From Symsagittifera roscoffensis (lineage: Eukaryota; Xenacoelomorpha; Acoela; Convolutidae): a DNA stretch of 64,000 nucleotides. Position 1 is the stretch's first letter. Each line of letters begins with the position of its first letter. The DNA is taken from NCBI RefSeq assembly GCF_963678635.1, contig NC_087064.1, positions 64,039,548 through 64,103,547 on the forward strand, given 5' to 3'. The position numbers were made by a program, and so were the translations under genes. This document shows, one piece after another, positions 11,066 through 21,982 of this stretch. The notes beneath the pieces are model-generated. The model saw nothing but the letters and a program-made list of their open reading frames with translations, searched no databases and was not told the origin of the DNA.

Positions 11066-11608
11066 GTGATTTTTTGTACCGACTTTCGATACAAAAGTAA
11101 CGGAATATTTGTGCTCGGGGTGGGTTATTTTTTCTTCAGACAAATTTCGACTTTACTAGCCATTTTTGACGGAATTTTATATCATTCACAAGGTATTGTT
11201 GTCCTGAGCCTAAATTTGAAAAGATATTTTACCTGTAATCGTTTTTCGTAAAGTTATTGGGGTTTAAAGATTGCCCATTTGGCCAATTTGGGACAATTAA
11301 CGAGCGATATATTTCGAGCTATGAAAACGTTAGCGGATATTAAATTCGTCTTAGAAGTCGTTCCAAATTGCTTGAAAGATGCTTTTTTGTCATATTTGAT
11401 TTGTTACAAGGAGCGAAATCTATTCTTTTTTTACTTTATATGGCGTGGATGATTTTCATAGAAAAAATTTCAAAATTTGGAATTTTTTTTTTCATTTTGT
11501 TTTTTAACATTTAATATGTTAATGATATTTATGTTATTACTGCTCCATAAACCTTAAAAGGCAGTCAGAACATTGAGGGCTTAGCCCTGATACGAGTAGT
11601 CTTGTTTT
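11066..11608 (-). repeat. Family A repeat, minus orientation, near complete
   Basis: Starts at a TACCGACTTTCGATAC-like end, passes GTAACGGAATATTTGTGCTC, TTGGCCAATTTGGGACAATT and ATATGGCGTG, and ends with GGCAGTCAGAACATTGAGGG and a terminal hairpin GGGCTTAGCCCTGATACGAG. No coding capacity. Confidence 0.6.
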
Positions 11609-12354
11609 GCTTTTAAATCAATATCCTTCAAATAGTATAAGAAATAGGAACAGTTACGATATTGGACTGAGAAGTAGCACAAATTTTGCCTGGTTAAAAA
11701 TAGTTATGGTGACCTACAGACAATTCTGAGTGCATTGAAACAGAAAATACTCATGGGGACCAAAAACCAAAATACTTTTAGAGTCTCCCTGTCTCAGTTT
11801 TATATAAAAAACAATCAAATATGCAATCTAAAGTTTTCAATGAGCAGATGAATTTGGGAAATAGCTCAAATACTGTTCTTTGTACCCTTTGGACTATTTC
11901 GAGATATCCAATTTTGGCTGACGTCTCCTGAAATGTTCAAATTACATGCTGCTTGCACTGAAAAATTTTGCAATTTCCATAAGTTTTTATGAACAAAAAG
12001 AAATGGTCGTTTAAATTTTTTTTTGTGGGTTTCTTTAACTTCACTTCAAATCCTATATTAAAGAGAAAGCAAATTAAGCTTATAAAAATATTAAGGCAAA
12101 TGGCCCTAAAACGTGAAGGATTTTTTGTTTCATATCTCGATTATAGTTTCCAGTGGAATTTTCTACCTGTTGATCAGACTTTCGCCAAGTGGGCGAGCTT
12201 CATCAAAAAAGCGTTTATCAATGAGTGCAGTGACACTTGTCCAGCTGTTCTTTGACTATGTTTTGAGATATCTCAAAACTTTTAACAAGATTAAACGTGT
12301 TATGATTTGACTTCTAATTTGACGTGTTAAGGGATAATCGTTTCTCAAATTTAG

Positions 12355-12498
12355 GTACGATCACAGCTACTCAAGCCTTCCACATAATTGGCTTCCTAGC
12401 CTGCATAGGGGGCATAGTCACGTGGGCTCTCATCTTGGCAGGCATATTTGACGACTTCCACGGCGCCATTTGCATCACCACACTCACGTCCCTAGGCT
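12355..12498 (+). CDS. Claudin/PMP22-like gene, helix 2 exon
   Basis: A 144-base exon, phase 1 at both ends, between TTTAG and the donor GTATGG. It codes 47 full codons beginning TITATQAFHIIGFLACIGGI: a hydrophobic helix of about 24 residues, a short turn containing FDDFHG, then the start of another helix (AICITTLTSLG). In claudin-type proteins helices 2 and 3 are joined by just such a short cytosolic turn. GC content is clearly above the flanks. Its final T joins TT at the start of the exon at 13446 to make Phe inside helix 3, keeping the frame and the hydrophobicity. Confidence 0.7.
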
Positions 12499-13445
12499 GT
12501 ATGGATTTTAACTAACCCCTTCCTTTTCCCCAAAAAAGAAGAGAATAGAAAATAGTTCATCAAGTTCCAAATTTGATTTTAAGAAGCAAAAACAAAAATT
12601 ATGACAAATCCATAAAATTTTAAAACCTCTCTCAACGTTGCAGATATAAATTAATCGGAAAAAAATGAAAACCACTTAGTTTTTTCTTGTACAGTCACGA
12701 AACAGAAGTAGTAATGTTTAGTTTTCAAGCTATGAAAAAAAAAACATTTTTACTGCTTTTTTTTCCACAACTACAAAAAATTGGATGCTTGAAATTTTGA
12801 GATACAATGAATGAAACTGTTTATTAGAAGATAGTCAGATAAAAAACCGAGAAAAAATGATTTCGAGGCGTTCACACATTTAATTAGAAATCATCACAGA
12901 TATAATTTACAGCCAAAAAACCTCCGCAAACCCACTCAAGCAAGTTGAAACTTTGGGTTTAGAAAAATTCCTTAGAAAAAAAAGCTGGGGATCTAAGTCA
13001 GGCCCTCATACAGGTCTCCCTTCACATGAACAGGAATTTAACATTCAGTTTACCTCTTAGACAGAAATTGACTGAAAGATCAACAAACAATTTACCAAAT
13101 AAATACCCAAAACATTTGCGTATTCCTTTTCCACCGGCCTAGCGTAGATCCTCAGCTTTTCTTATCTGCTATATTCTAGTAAGCTGTTTCAATCAACATG
13201 TCTCAAAATTTCAACAGTGAATCTTAAAAAAATTAGAGAAAATTGGTTAAACATCTTCTGTCCCGTGACTGTAGTTTTCAAAAAGGTTTTCTTCTAAACT
13301 TTTTGTAGGAAAAGCATTCAAATTATTGTGCTTTAATTCAAATTTACAAAAATTACCAGTTTTGTGTGGTATCATCTTTCTCAGTTACCATGTTTTTCTC
13401 AGTTTTGTGTGGTATCATCTTTCTCAGTTACCATGTTTTTCTCAG
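12499..13445 (+). other. Intron with triplicated 3' splice site
   Basis: Starts GTATGG and ends TTTTTCTCAG. The last 89 bases are a 43-bp tandem repeat, listed separately. The rest is AT-rich with no other feature seen. Confidence 0.55.
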
Positions 13446-13456
13446 TTTTGTGTGGT
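13357..13456. repeat. 43-bp tandem repeat across the acceptor and exon start
   Basis: CAGTTTTGTGTGGTATCATC begins at 13357, 13400 and 13443, so the period is 43. Each unit has a TTCTCAG or CCAG acceptor followed by the first exon bases. Since 43 is not a multiple of three, only the third acceptor (after 13445) keeps the helix 3-4 frame when joined to the exon at 12355; the upstream ones would shift it. Confidence 0.8.
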
Positions 13457-13586
13457 ATCATCTGTGCATGTTGCTACACCAGTTTTGACAGGGGCAATGG
13501 CACTGGCGCCCTCCTGGCCGTGGTGTGGATCGCCTTCCTTTGTGCATTAGCCTGCTGGGTGTGTGCGCTCCTTATCATTCTAGGCT
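13446..13586 (+). CDS. Claudin/PMP22-like gene, helix 3-4 exon
   Basis: A 141-base exon, phase 1 at both ends if it uses the donor GTACAG at 13587. It completes helix 3 (LCGIICACCYTSF), has a short polar loop (DRGNGTG) and then helix 4 (ALLAVVWIAFLCALACWVCA and on). With the two upstream exons this gives loop signature, helix 2, helix 3, short second loop and helix 4, the order of the claudin/PMP22 superfamily. If the donor is not used, the frame continues to a stop at 13694-13696 through the first minisatellite units. Members of this superfamily act in cell junctions, as channel subunits or in membrane organisation; which applies here cannot be told. The first helix and C-terminus are not located. 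Confidence 0.65.
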
Positions 13587-15135
13587 GTACAGGGTTAGTG
13601 GTGTACCTTCATGTGTTCACTAACCTGTTGGTTTTGTACCCTCTTTATCAGTCTAGATTAAATAGTGTTAATGGTATAACCTCCTGTGCGCAATAAATTG
13701 CTCGTTCTGGGGCCTCCTTATCATTCTAGGTTGTACTAATTCAGTTGTAAACCTTCCTTTGTGCAAAAACCTGCTAGTTATGTTCCCTCCTTATCAGTCC
13801 AGGCTTTTTAAGCTTATTGATAAACCTTTCTGTGTCCACTAGCCTGTTGGTTTTGTGCCATCCTCATCATCCTACGTTGTACAGGGTAAGTATTATACCT
13901 TCCGTTGTGCAGGATACGGCTGGTTCTGTACTCTCCTTATCATCCTATTTATACATCGTCAGTGTTAGACCTTCCTTTTTGCACTAACCTGCTGGTTATG
14001 TGCCCTCCTTATCATTCCAGATATACTTGAGTAGTGGTATATATTTCTGTGCGCATTAACCTAATGGTTCTGTGCCCTCCTCATACTTCTAGTTGTACAT
14101 TGTTAGTGCTGTACCTTCCTGAGTTCACTAAATTGCTGATTCTGTGACCTCCTCATCAGTCTAGGTGCAAATGTCAGTTGAATATCTACCTGTGTGCACT
14201 AACCTGTTAGTTCTGTGCCCTCCTCATCGTTCTCGTTGTACATGGTTATTGGTATACCTTCCTGGATTCATTAACTTGCTGGTTCTGTGCCCTCCATAAC
14301 ATTCTAGCTGTATATCGATAATGGTGTACCTTCCTGAGATAACTAGCCTGCTGGTTCAGTCTAGCTGATAAGGGTATACGTTCAGAAAAGTATACCCTGC
14401 TCGTTCTGTTCCCTCGTTATTATGCAGGTTGTAAATGATTTGTGATAAATTTTCCAGTGTACACTAATCTGCTATTTCTGTTTCATTTTTTTTTCAACCA
14501 AGAAAAATTATCACAAACCATTAACAACTAGCTCAATAAAGGGGGAACCAATCTGCTATTTTTCTGCCCTCTTTTTCCAATCTGGCTGTCCAGGGTTAGT
14601 CGCATAACTTCCTGTGTGCACTAACCTGTTGGTTCTGCCATATCATCATTCCAGTAGTACATGGTTCGTGTTATACGTTACTGTGTGCACCTATCCGCTG
14701 GCTTTATGCTCTCCTTATCATTCTACATTTTTATTGTAAGTGGTATACCCTCTTCTGTTCAGTAATCTGCTGTTTCTGTACCCTCATTTTCATTCTTTTT
14801 GTACATGGGTAGTTGGCATACCTTCCTGCATGTACTAAGCTATTAGTTTTGAGCTTTTTTAATATTCAACATGTACATGGTTAGTGGTATACCTTCCTGT
14901 GTGTACTAACCTGATATTTCTGTGCCCTCTTTATCATTCTAGATGTACAGGATTAGCGATATCTTTTTTTTGCACTAATCTGCAGGTTCTGTGCCCTCTT
15001 TACTTTTGTACATGATTAGTGGTATAACTTGCGCGCGTTAACCTGCTGTTTCTGAGCCTTTTTTTTTCAATTCACTTTGTAAAGGGTTGGTGATAATTTT
15101 TCTTATGCTCACTAGCCTGCTGGGTCTGGGTTCTT
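13537..15135. repeat. ~73-bp minisatellite derived from the claudin-like exon end
   Basis: About 23 diverged head-to-tail units, each around 73 bases, with the pattern ACTAACCTGCTGGTTCTGTG, then CCCTCCTTATCATTCTAGG, then TTGTACATGGTTAGTGGTAT, then ACCTTCCTGTGTGC. The first unit is the exon itself: bases 13537-13586 code the end of helix 4 and the next bases are the candidate splice donor and intron start. Anchor positions of CTGCTGG/CTGTTGG-like words run at roughly 13551, 13623, 13697, 13770, 13843, 13917, 13988, 14060 and onward to about 15115. Later units are shorter or interrupted, notably around 14350-14560. Confidence 0.8.
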
Positions 15136-18100
15136 CTTGTTTAGACTGTGCCATCTTTGTTTGTGCCCATGTTTTCAGCTTGTAATCTTTTAGTCCTATA
15201 AGTTCACCTAGCTCCAGGATCTCTGCTAAACCTAACAATTAAGGCCTCATAAGTTTATTGGTATAGATATTCAGGTCTGCAAAAATAACCAATACCGACA
15301 AAATTAACATTTAAGGAGCGCCGGTGAGTTTCTAATTTCTCTGCGTCCTAATAAAAAACTCCGATTGTCGATGATCATTGTGATCCGTGCCCGCTGCATG
15401 AGGAGGAGAAAATAACGTTAATCAGTCTTGAACAACAACAAAAAACCTTAATAAATCCGGTAATTCTTAACGAAGTTACAATAGCAAGCTGTACATAATT
15501 GCACAGCTCTTATGATCCGCACTGACCAACTTGCTATTGAAATTGACATAAATCGTTTGTTATAAAGATATTATGCTGTAAAGAAATCAACTAAAGATAG
15601 CCCATTTAGATAAGTAAATCAATTTAGAACAGATCGAATTGATATAAATTGATTTAAGTGAACTTTTGCATAGTAGTAAAATTTGTCAAAATTCTAACAA
15701 AATTGGTTTAACATATTTATTTTTTGCTTCGAAGCTTCGACAGTGTTTTCTACCCAAGAAAATCTCAAAGAGAGCTAAAGAGAGCAAGATTCACTCGAGG
15801 AGAGTTTTGTATTGCAAACTTTTGCGTTTAAGGGACTCTCTTTGAAATTGTGCAAGACCAAGGATTCCCGCGGTAATGAGAAGTAAGACTACGCAAAATT
15901 TTTCAATTGTAGTTTTTATTATCAACGTTTTAGGCTCATTAAAAATAGGCAATTACCAAATAACTAAAAATATCGAAAAAGAAAAAATTGTTTTTGGTGT
16001 AGATATTTTAGATAATAGTTATCTACTTAGCTTATTTTTAATCCAAACAACAAAACGAAAACTCAATTGAAAAGCATATGTTAAAGTGTTATTTCCACTA
16101 CTTCTCTATTGTTTGTCTAGTAGATCTGAATATAGTCTGTATAAAATTGCTATACAAAAAAAAGTTTAAAATTATTCTAAATGGCTTAAATCAATTTTAA
16201 TCTGTTTTATTTTTGTTGCTAAAGTCCGTTGAAAAATGATGCCAATCGATTTTAAAATGATTCAAATCGATTTTTCTAAGGTTTCTTCTACAGTATCTGT
16301 ATTCTTGCAATCAACTTCTTGTCAGTACGGGAATGCTCGTTCCCTTTTTTGAAGAAACATTTCTTAACAAACGCTGAATTTTGAGGCAGTTTCCATGTCT
16401 GAATAACAGCAGAAAGCTCACAACTGCATGCAAACTTGGATCGAAGATTGCAGACTTCTCTTTTTTATTGAACTCTGTCTGTGAGAACATTTTGCTTGGT
16501 ATTATTAAATTATTGAGTTTGCTGTGCCAACAATATTATAGTATTTTTGACTTTTTTTTTTACCCAATACTTTTTTTGAACTTTAAAAATTTTGAGAATA
16601 ATCCTCGATTATGATTGGTTTTAAATTTTGCCTCAAAAAAGTAGTTGGGCTAGCATTCATTTACCCACACTTGACTGATCCTATCACAAGGAAAGTTGTC
16701 TCAATTAGCTTTTTTTGATATAACTTTGCGGCAAATATTTTAGTAGGATGGTAAAATTTCATTCCGGCCAAAAACGTCACCTAATTTGTCTAAAAAGTGC
16801 GTTTGAGCATAGCTGGCAGGATAATTAACTGTTTGTAATGGAAATTATCAAATTTTCCCTAATTTGATTAGTTTTTTTTACATAAGAGTGATGCTTTATA
16901 ATCGATCAATAAAATGACTAAAATGAGTTTAGGTAGAGACACTCTATAGGAGTTTTGTAGTTTAGTAAAAGAGCGCCGAACAAAAGTTTTGAGTGCCTAA
17001 ACTTTTTAATAACAAGAATCTACAAGAACTATAGCAAAAAGAAAGCTGCAAAAATAAATATTTATCCGGCTCGACCTCGCCACAAAAAAACTGCTGAAAA
17101 TACAATTTCATAAATTGCGTGTATGAAAAAGGCTTATGATACAATTTTCATACAATTTGTAAAAACTGTTAAATAGACTTTTACACAGTTTTGTCCAATC
17201 TTCGTTTCGAAGAGATACTAATGAAGATACCTGATCATCAAAAATATGGAAATTAAGGTGGTAAATTCTCCCTCCCTCTCAACGTAAAGTCATTTTTGTG
17301 CTCAAACAAGCATTTGAATCTACTTAGCAATAACTTCTCTTTTGGTATCTACTAAAGAATTGCCACCACTATAAATAAAAGCAGTAAATAGCACTAGAGT
17401 CTTGTGTTGAAAATTTAAATTTGGCTACAATCTGATTGACAAAACACAATCTACTTCGCAATTGCCCTTCCTTTCTCGAAAAGGTGACAATTGATAAGTA
17501 GACCCAAACATTTTAAGGAAAATTTTTTTTTGCCCAGATGTTTGTTGTTACTTAGTCTATTCAGAATTTTTCACAAAAATTATCCAAATTTTAGCATGTA
17601 TTGAATTTTCTATTGACAGAAATAGTTTTTTCTTATGTGTTAAGACAATCCTAAAGCTTAAGAACACCGATTTTAACACTGAGATTTTCCAAGTCGAAGC
17701 GTTCTAGCTTTACATAAAATGCTACGTTTTTTGTTTGCGTTTATGTGTGAAAGTGATAAAATTAAATTACATGGCACATCACCAATTACAGTTTACCTGT
17801 AAGATTATTGCCACTTAATACGTGGGATTTTGTGCGCGAGAAAACTTTTGGTTATCGATGGGTTCAAAACGGAACTGAAATTGTTTTGGTAATTTCATTC
17901 ACGGAAGCAGCATACAATTCCATGTAAGAAAAATTGCTGAGACATTTCAGTTATCTTGAATGAAAAATTTATGAATGACAAGGAGACAGGTCTGATCCAG
18001 ACAGTGATTTTAATAGGCAATAATGATAGGCAGCAAAGCAATCAAAGCAGAGGCAAAGCAGCATATTAGAAGAAAACTATCAGCTGACTTTTGATTAACT

Positions 18101-18153
18101 ATTTATTATAGCAGTATGAGCAGTTAGTTTTGATTCCGGTAGATTTAAGGAAT
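15136..18153. other. Gene-free AT-rich stretch
   Basis: No supported gene. A tiny frame at 15371-15415 (ATG then hydrophobic, ending RARCMRRRK) sits in a slightly GC-richer patch and could be a C-terminal exon of the upstream membrane protein, but no acceptor directly precedes it. Otherwise there are only chance frames and homopolymer runs. Confidence 0.4.
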
Positions 18154-18540
18154 CAGTACAACAGTGCCAAAATCGAACATTGCCGAAAAAAATTGTCCAA
18201 TAGATCCAAAGTTTATTTTGAATATTTTTTTACTGATCCAAAATTACTGAGAATAAATTATTTCAAGTCCACGGAAGCTGAAAAGTCAAAAGTGGCTATT
18301 TTGACGATGCCGCTTGTTCAACAAACAAAAGTTGCCCAGCACAGCGTCATAACTTTCCTAACAAACAAGTTAACTCGGCGAATTGTAAACTTTTCTTGTC
18401 GGTTACGTTCCAGAATAAAATATTATTCTAATAAGTTGTTAACAATTCGCAAACAGAATTCAGAATTTTGAAATAATTTCAGCTTTTGGCACTGTTGAAC
18501 AAAATTTCAGGTTTGACACTGTTTCGGCACTGCTGAATGC
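18154..18540. repeat. Family B inverted-repeat element, second copy
   Basis: The left end has GTACAACAGTGCC and AACATTGCCGAAAAAA; the right end has TTTGGCACTGTTGAAC, TTGACACTGTTTCGGCACTG and CTGAATGCC, the inverse of the left. The interior differs from the 9991-10362 copy except near the ends, so it is a distant relative. Confidence 0.5.
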
Positions 18541-18949
18541 CTCCGATTTGAGAGCAAGCAAGGTGTGAAACATTTTTTTTGCTTTAAGCCTAATTCGTTC
18601 ATTTATCCGGAAAAACGCCTTAATTTTGTTTGTTTTGCTCGCTTTTAAGTTCACCGTCTAGATCAGAGCCGTCTCTTTGTCATTCATTGAAAAATTACTT
18701 ATCACAGAGATTTAATACAATTTTTTGTTCGTATGAGCTTGAAGATGCGAAAAATTGAAGATGAGAAGTTCTTCACAAAGAAAAAAATGTTTCATTAGAA
18801 GTTTTGGTCAAGCGAGGCAGCATGGCAGATGGACAAAATTGCTCTAAATGCTACTAGCATCGATCAAAACAAACAAACAGGTCTCATAAATATAGGCCCT
18901 TCAGTTTTGCAATTAAGCAATTACTACGGCAGTTAACATTTTTTTGTTC
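18541..18949. other. Gene-free stretch
   Basis: AT-rich sequence without a convincing frame, splice signal or repeat. Confidence 0.4.
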
Positions 18950-19290
18950 CGATTTTGACCAATTTGGGACAATTAACGCGCAATATAATTCGCGCTGTTA
19001 ACGCGTAAGCGGAGATTTAATCCGTCTTATAAATCGTTCCAAATTGGTTGAACGAAGCTTATTAGCCATAATTGATTTGTTGCAAGGAACGAAATCTATC
19101 TTTTTGTACTTTATATGGCGTGTGGGGGGATGATTTTCATAAAAAATTTCAAATTTTAGAAGAAAAAAAATTTCATTTTATTTTATTTCATTTAATTTTT
19201 TTGATGTATTTATGCTGCTCAATAAACGTTAAAAGGCAGTCGGAACATTTTTTCTGTTTTCGGCACTCTCGTACTTGTGCACTTTTGAAC
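18950..19290 (-). repeat. Family A repeat, minus orientation, truncated
   Basis: Carries GACCAATTTGGGACAATTAA, CGCGCAATATAATTCGCGC, the GTTCCAAATTGG block, GATTTGTTGCAAGGA, ATATGGCGTGTGGGGGGATG and GGCAGTCGGAACATT, then breaks into a family B-like end (TTTTCGGCACTCTCGTACTT) instead of the family A hairpin. That suggests a junction between the two families. Confidence 0.5.
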
Positions 19291-19969
19291 GCCCCTTTCT
19301 GAATGCATAAAAAGAAACAAACAAAAAACAAACAAAAAAAACATACTGGCGTTGAATTGAACCAGACCTTTCCTTTGCTAGCTGTATAAATAATACAGCT
19401 CTATCACTGACCTCTGCGGCGGTCCTTATTTCACAAGGGAGGGATCAACTCCCCTTTCAACGTGATCAGTGTCGATGCCCGTAATATCACTGCAAAATGC
19501 GAATTAATTGGAACAACCTCCGAGTTCAGATGGCAAATTAGCCTCTGCTCTCATCTCTCTAATAAAAGATAAAGGACTAAGGATTGCACTAATTTTTTTT
19601 CCTGCTTAAGTTCGCTCACTCGCAATTCGATCTTGTTTAAATGCGTAGCTGAGACTCCCTCTGTCTAACTAGACCTTGGAAGATCTTACTGTTCTCATCT
19701 GTTTAATATCCAGACTAATTATCCAGACCATTTGTTTGTATCCAGACCATTTGTTTGAAAGCAGAGTCGAATAAGGAAGTTGGCTGCTGGGTTGGTTACT
19801 TTCAGCATTAATTAGGGATCACTAACAAAAAAATGAACTAATTTCCTTTTTTTTCCCGGAAATGATACATAATGACAAATCTGAAGCGGGCGATTAAGTG
19901 TAAAGAATCGTGTGAATTTCACTAATGTAGGTCTTGTTTCAGAGAAAGCTCTCAAAATTTGTTCACGAT
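19291..19969. other. Gene-free stretch with a GC-richer patch
   Basis: At about 19386-19560 the composition rises and a frame without Met reads GGINSPFNVISVDARNITAK before a stop. It could be a decayed extracellular-domain exon, but the start of the patch (CGGPYF) is in another frame. The remainder is unassigned. Confidence 0.3.
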
Positions 19970-20516
19970 TTGGTTTATTTTTTATCGCGGGTCGACTTTT
20001 CTTGTTTCGAAGTGACGGAATATTTATTCTCGGCGTGGTTTTTTCTTAAACAAATTTGGCATTTTAACTAGCAAATTTTGACAGAGCTTTCTTAATCACG
20101 AACGGTTTTGTTGTGAACATTTTTCACCTGGTGTGTTTCTCATAAAACCATTTTTCGTGTTACGAGGATTTTAAAGAGGCCAACATGGCCAATTCGTCCA
20201 ATTTGTTATAATTCACTCCCGGTATATTTTGTGTAATTAAAGCTTAAGCGCGAATTTAATCCGTCTTAGAAATCAAATAAACTGAACTAACGCAGCAACT
20301 TGGTCTATTTAACACTCTGATATATGCGAAACATATCATTTGCTTTTTACACAGCGTGTCGGAGAATACTTTCTAAAAACAAATCAAAAATAATGTAACT
20401 TTTTTCTTCGTTTTTGAAAAACTTCTTCGTTTTTTTCGAAGCAAATAGTTTGTCATAGAGCTTAAAAAGCACTCAGAACATTCAGGAATTTGCCCTGATA
20501 CTCGAGATCTTGTTTT
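19970..20516 (-). repeat. Family A repeat, minus orientation, left arm of an inverted pair
   Basis: Runs from GGTCGACTTTTCTTGTTTCG and GTGACGGAATATTTATTCTC through CAAATTTTGACAG, a TTAATCCGTCTTAGAAATC block and AGCACTCAGAACATTCAGG to TGCCCTGATACTCGAGATCT. It faces the plus copy at 20583 across about 66 bases. Confidence 0.6.
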
Positions 20517-20582
20517 ATTTTTTTGATCGGGAGTGAATTTCATTGGGATAAAATTAGCTGTCTATGTTTGAATAAAAGTTTT

Positions 20583-21060
20583 TTAAGACTACTCGTATCA
20601 GGGCGACGCCCTGAATGTTCCGACTGCTTTTTAAAGTCTATGGAGCAGTAATGACGTAAATTTTTTTTGTGAAAATCACCCACCACAAGCCATATAAATT
20701 ACAAAGTGATAGATTTTGCTCCTAGCAACAAATCAATTATGGCAAACGAGCTTCCTTCAACTAATTTGGAACGATTTCTAAGACGGATTAAATCTTATGC
20801 GCAAATAGCGCAAAATATATCGCGCAACAATTGTCCCAAATTGGCCGGAATGGTAATATTTAATTCCCTATAAGTTTATAAAAAATGAACACAGGTGAAA
20901 TATGTTTTCAAATTTAAGCTCAGGACAACAATACCTTGTGAAATATTTAAAAAATTCCGTCAAAAAAGGCTAGTAAAAGCTCGAAATTTGAGTGAAAAAA
21001 AACACCCCGAGCACAAATCTTCCGTACTTTCGTTACGAAATCGGACCAACAAGCAATTTT
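20583..21060 (+). repeat. Family A repeat, plus orientation, right arm of an inverted pair
   Basis: The clearest copy. It opens AAGACTACTCGTATCAGGGC with a terminal hairpin (TCAGGGC, 3-base loop, GCCCTGA), then ATGTTCCGACTGC, a GGAGCAGTAATGA block, CCACAAGCCATATAAATTAC, GATTTCTAAGACGGATTAAA, ATATCGCGCAACAATTGTCC, AAGCTCAGGACAACAATACC, and ends near CCCCGAGCACAAATCTTCCG and GTTACGAAATCGGACC. There is no transposase, and the repeat family recurs at least nine times between 6 and 27.6 kb. Confidence 0.65.
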
Positions 21061-21199
21061 AAGGCTGGTCTGCTCGACCATCTATACTGCTCTACATTTA
21101 TTTGATAGAAAAGAAAAATGCATAACAAAAAGGCTGATTTGATGCCCTCTAAGTTTGCTGTTTCCATTTCAAGATTTCAAAAGACCAGTAAAAGCAATT

Positions 21200-21850
21200 C
21201 AACTCTGCTTTCCAATTAGATTGAAACAAATCAATCCATCAGAAACGTGGAATATATGGAATATATATGGTTGGGTGGTTCTTTTCAAGTTTTGGTGATT
21301 GAAATACTAGATTTTAGAATAAAAAAATTAAACTCCATTGATAATGTTGACACCCTGAGCTCAAATATACAAAGAAAAGGCTATTTAACCTTATTTGCAA
21401 ATTTTTTTATGTAAAATTAGGGTGCTTGAAAACTGCTAATTTGGATATTTAGGAGAAAAGTCACCCAATATAATGCGTTCTGTTAGTACGCGTAAGCGGC
21501 AGATTATATATTCCAAGTTAAATTGAGGTGATTCATTTTGCTATGTTTTAGTTTAAAAGCCGCTAAATACACCCCGTTGTACTTTAAACAGCTGTTGATG
21601 AATAAAAGAAAAAATGAAAAAAAAAGTTTTTTGTTCGATTTTTTAATCTTTTAATCAACCAAATTTTTTTATTTTGCCTTAGAGTGCAGTCGGAACATTC
21701 ACAGTTTTGCTCGGATTAACGAGCGCTTTTTTTCTAAATTTAGTTTATTTAGCTTGTTAAAAGGAAAGACAAACTCCACTATCCAAATGCAATAGTAACA
21801 AGACTGCTGGTATATCAGGGCAAAGCCCTGAATTGTTCGACTGTCCATCA
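21200..21850. repeat. Decayed family A fragments
   Basis: Isolated family words in mixed order: GTACGCGTAAGCGG near 21487, GTGCAGTCGGAACATTC near 21685, and GTATATCAGGGCAAAGCCCT near 21809, the last again a hairpin. Too decayed for clean boundaries. Confidence 0.35.
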
Positions 21851-21982
21851 TTCATATCAAATAGTTTATGGGAAAATAAAATATTGAAAACCAAAATTTG
21901 GACAATATCAAAGACAATATCAAATGAAAACCTATATTTGGACAATTTAAACTTTGGACAATCTCAAAATTTCAAATCTTGA

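Larger units (their letters stand above)
8677..12354 (+). other. Intron of the claudin-like gene (3.7 kb), host to mobile repeats
   Basis: Opens with GTGAGT and closes with AAATTTAG. It contains a family B repeat (9991-10362) and two family A repeats (10650-11035, 11066-11608). Otherwise it is AT-rich with only short chance frames, including two abutting ones at 9671-10230 that resemble nothing known and overlap the family B repeat. Confidence 0.5.

Noticed and set aside
10865-20515. Bacterial insertion sequence explanation for the inverted-repeat elements
   Set aside because: No transposase frame; eukaryotic splice sites and LTR elements surround them.
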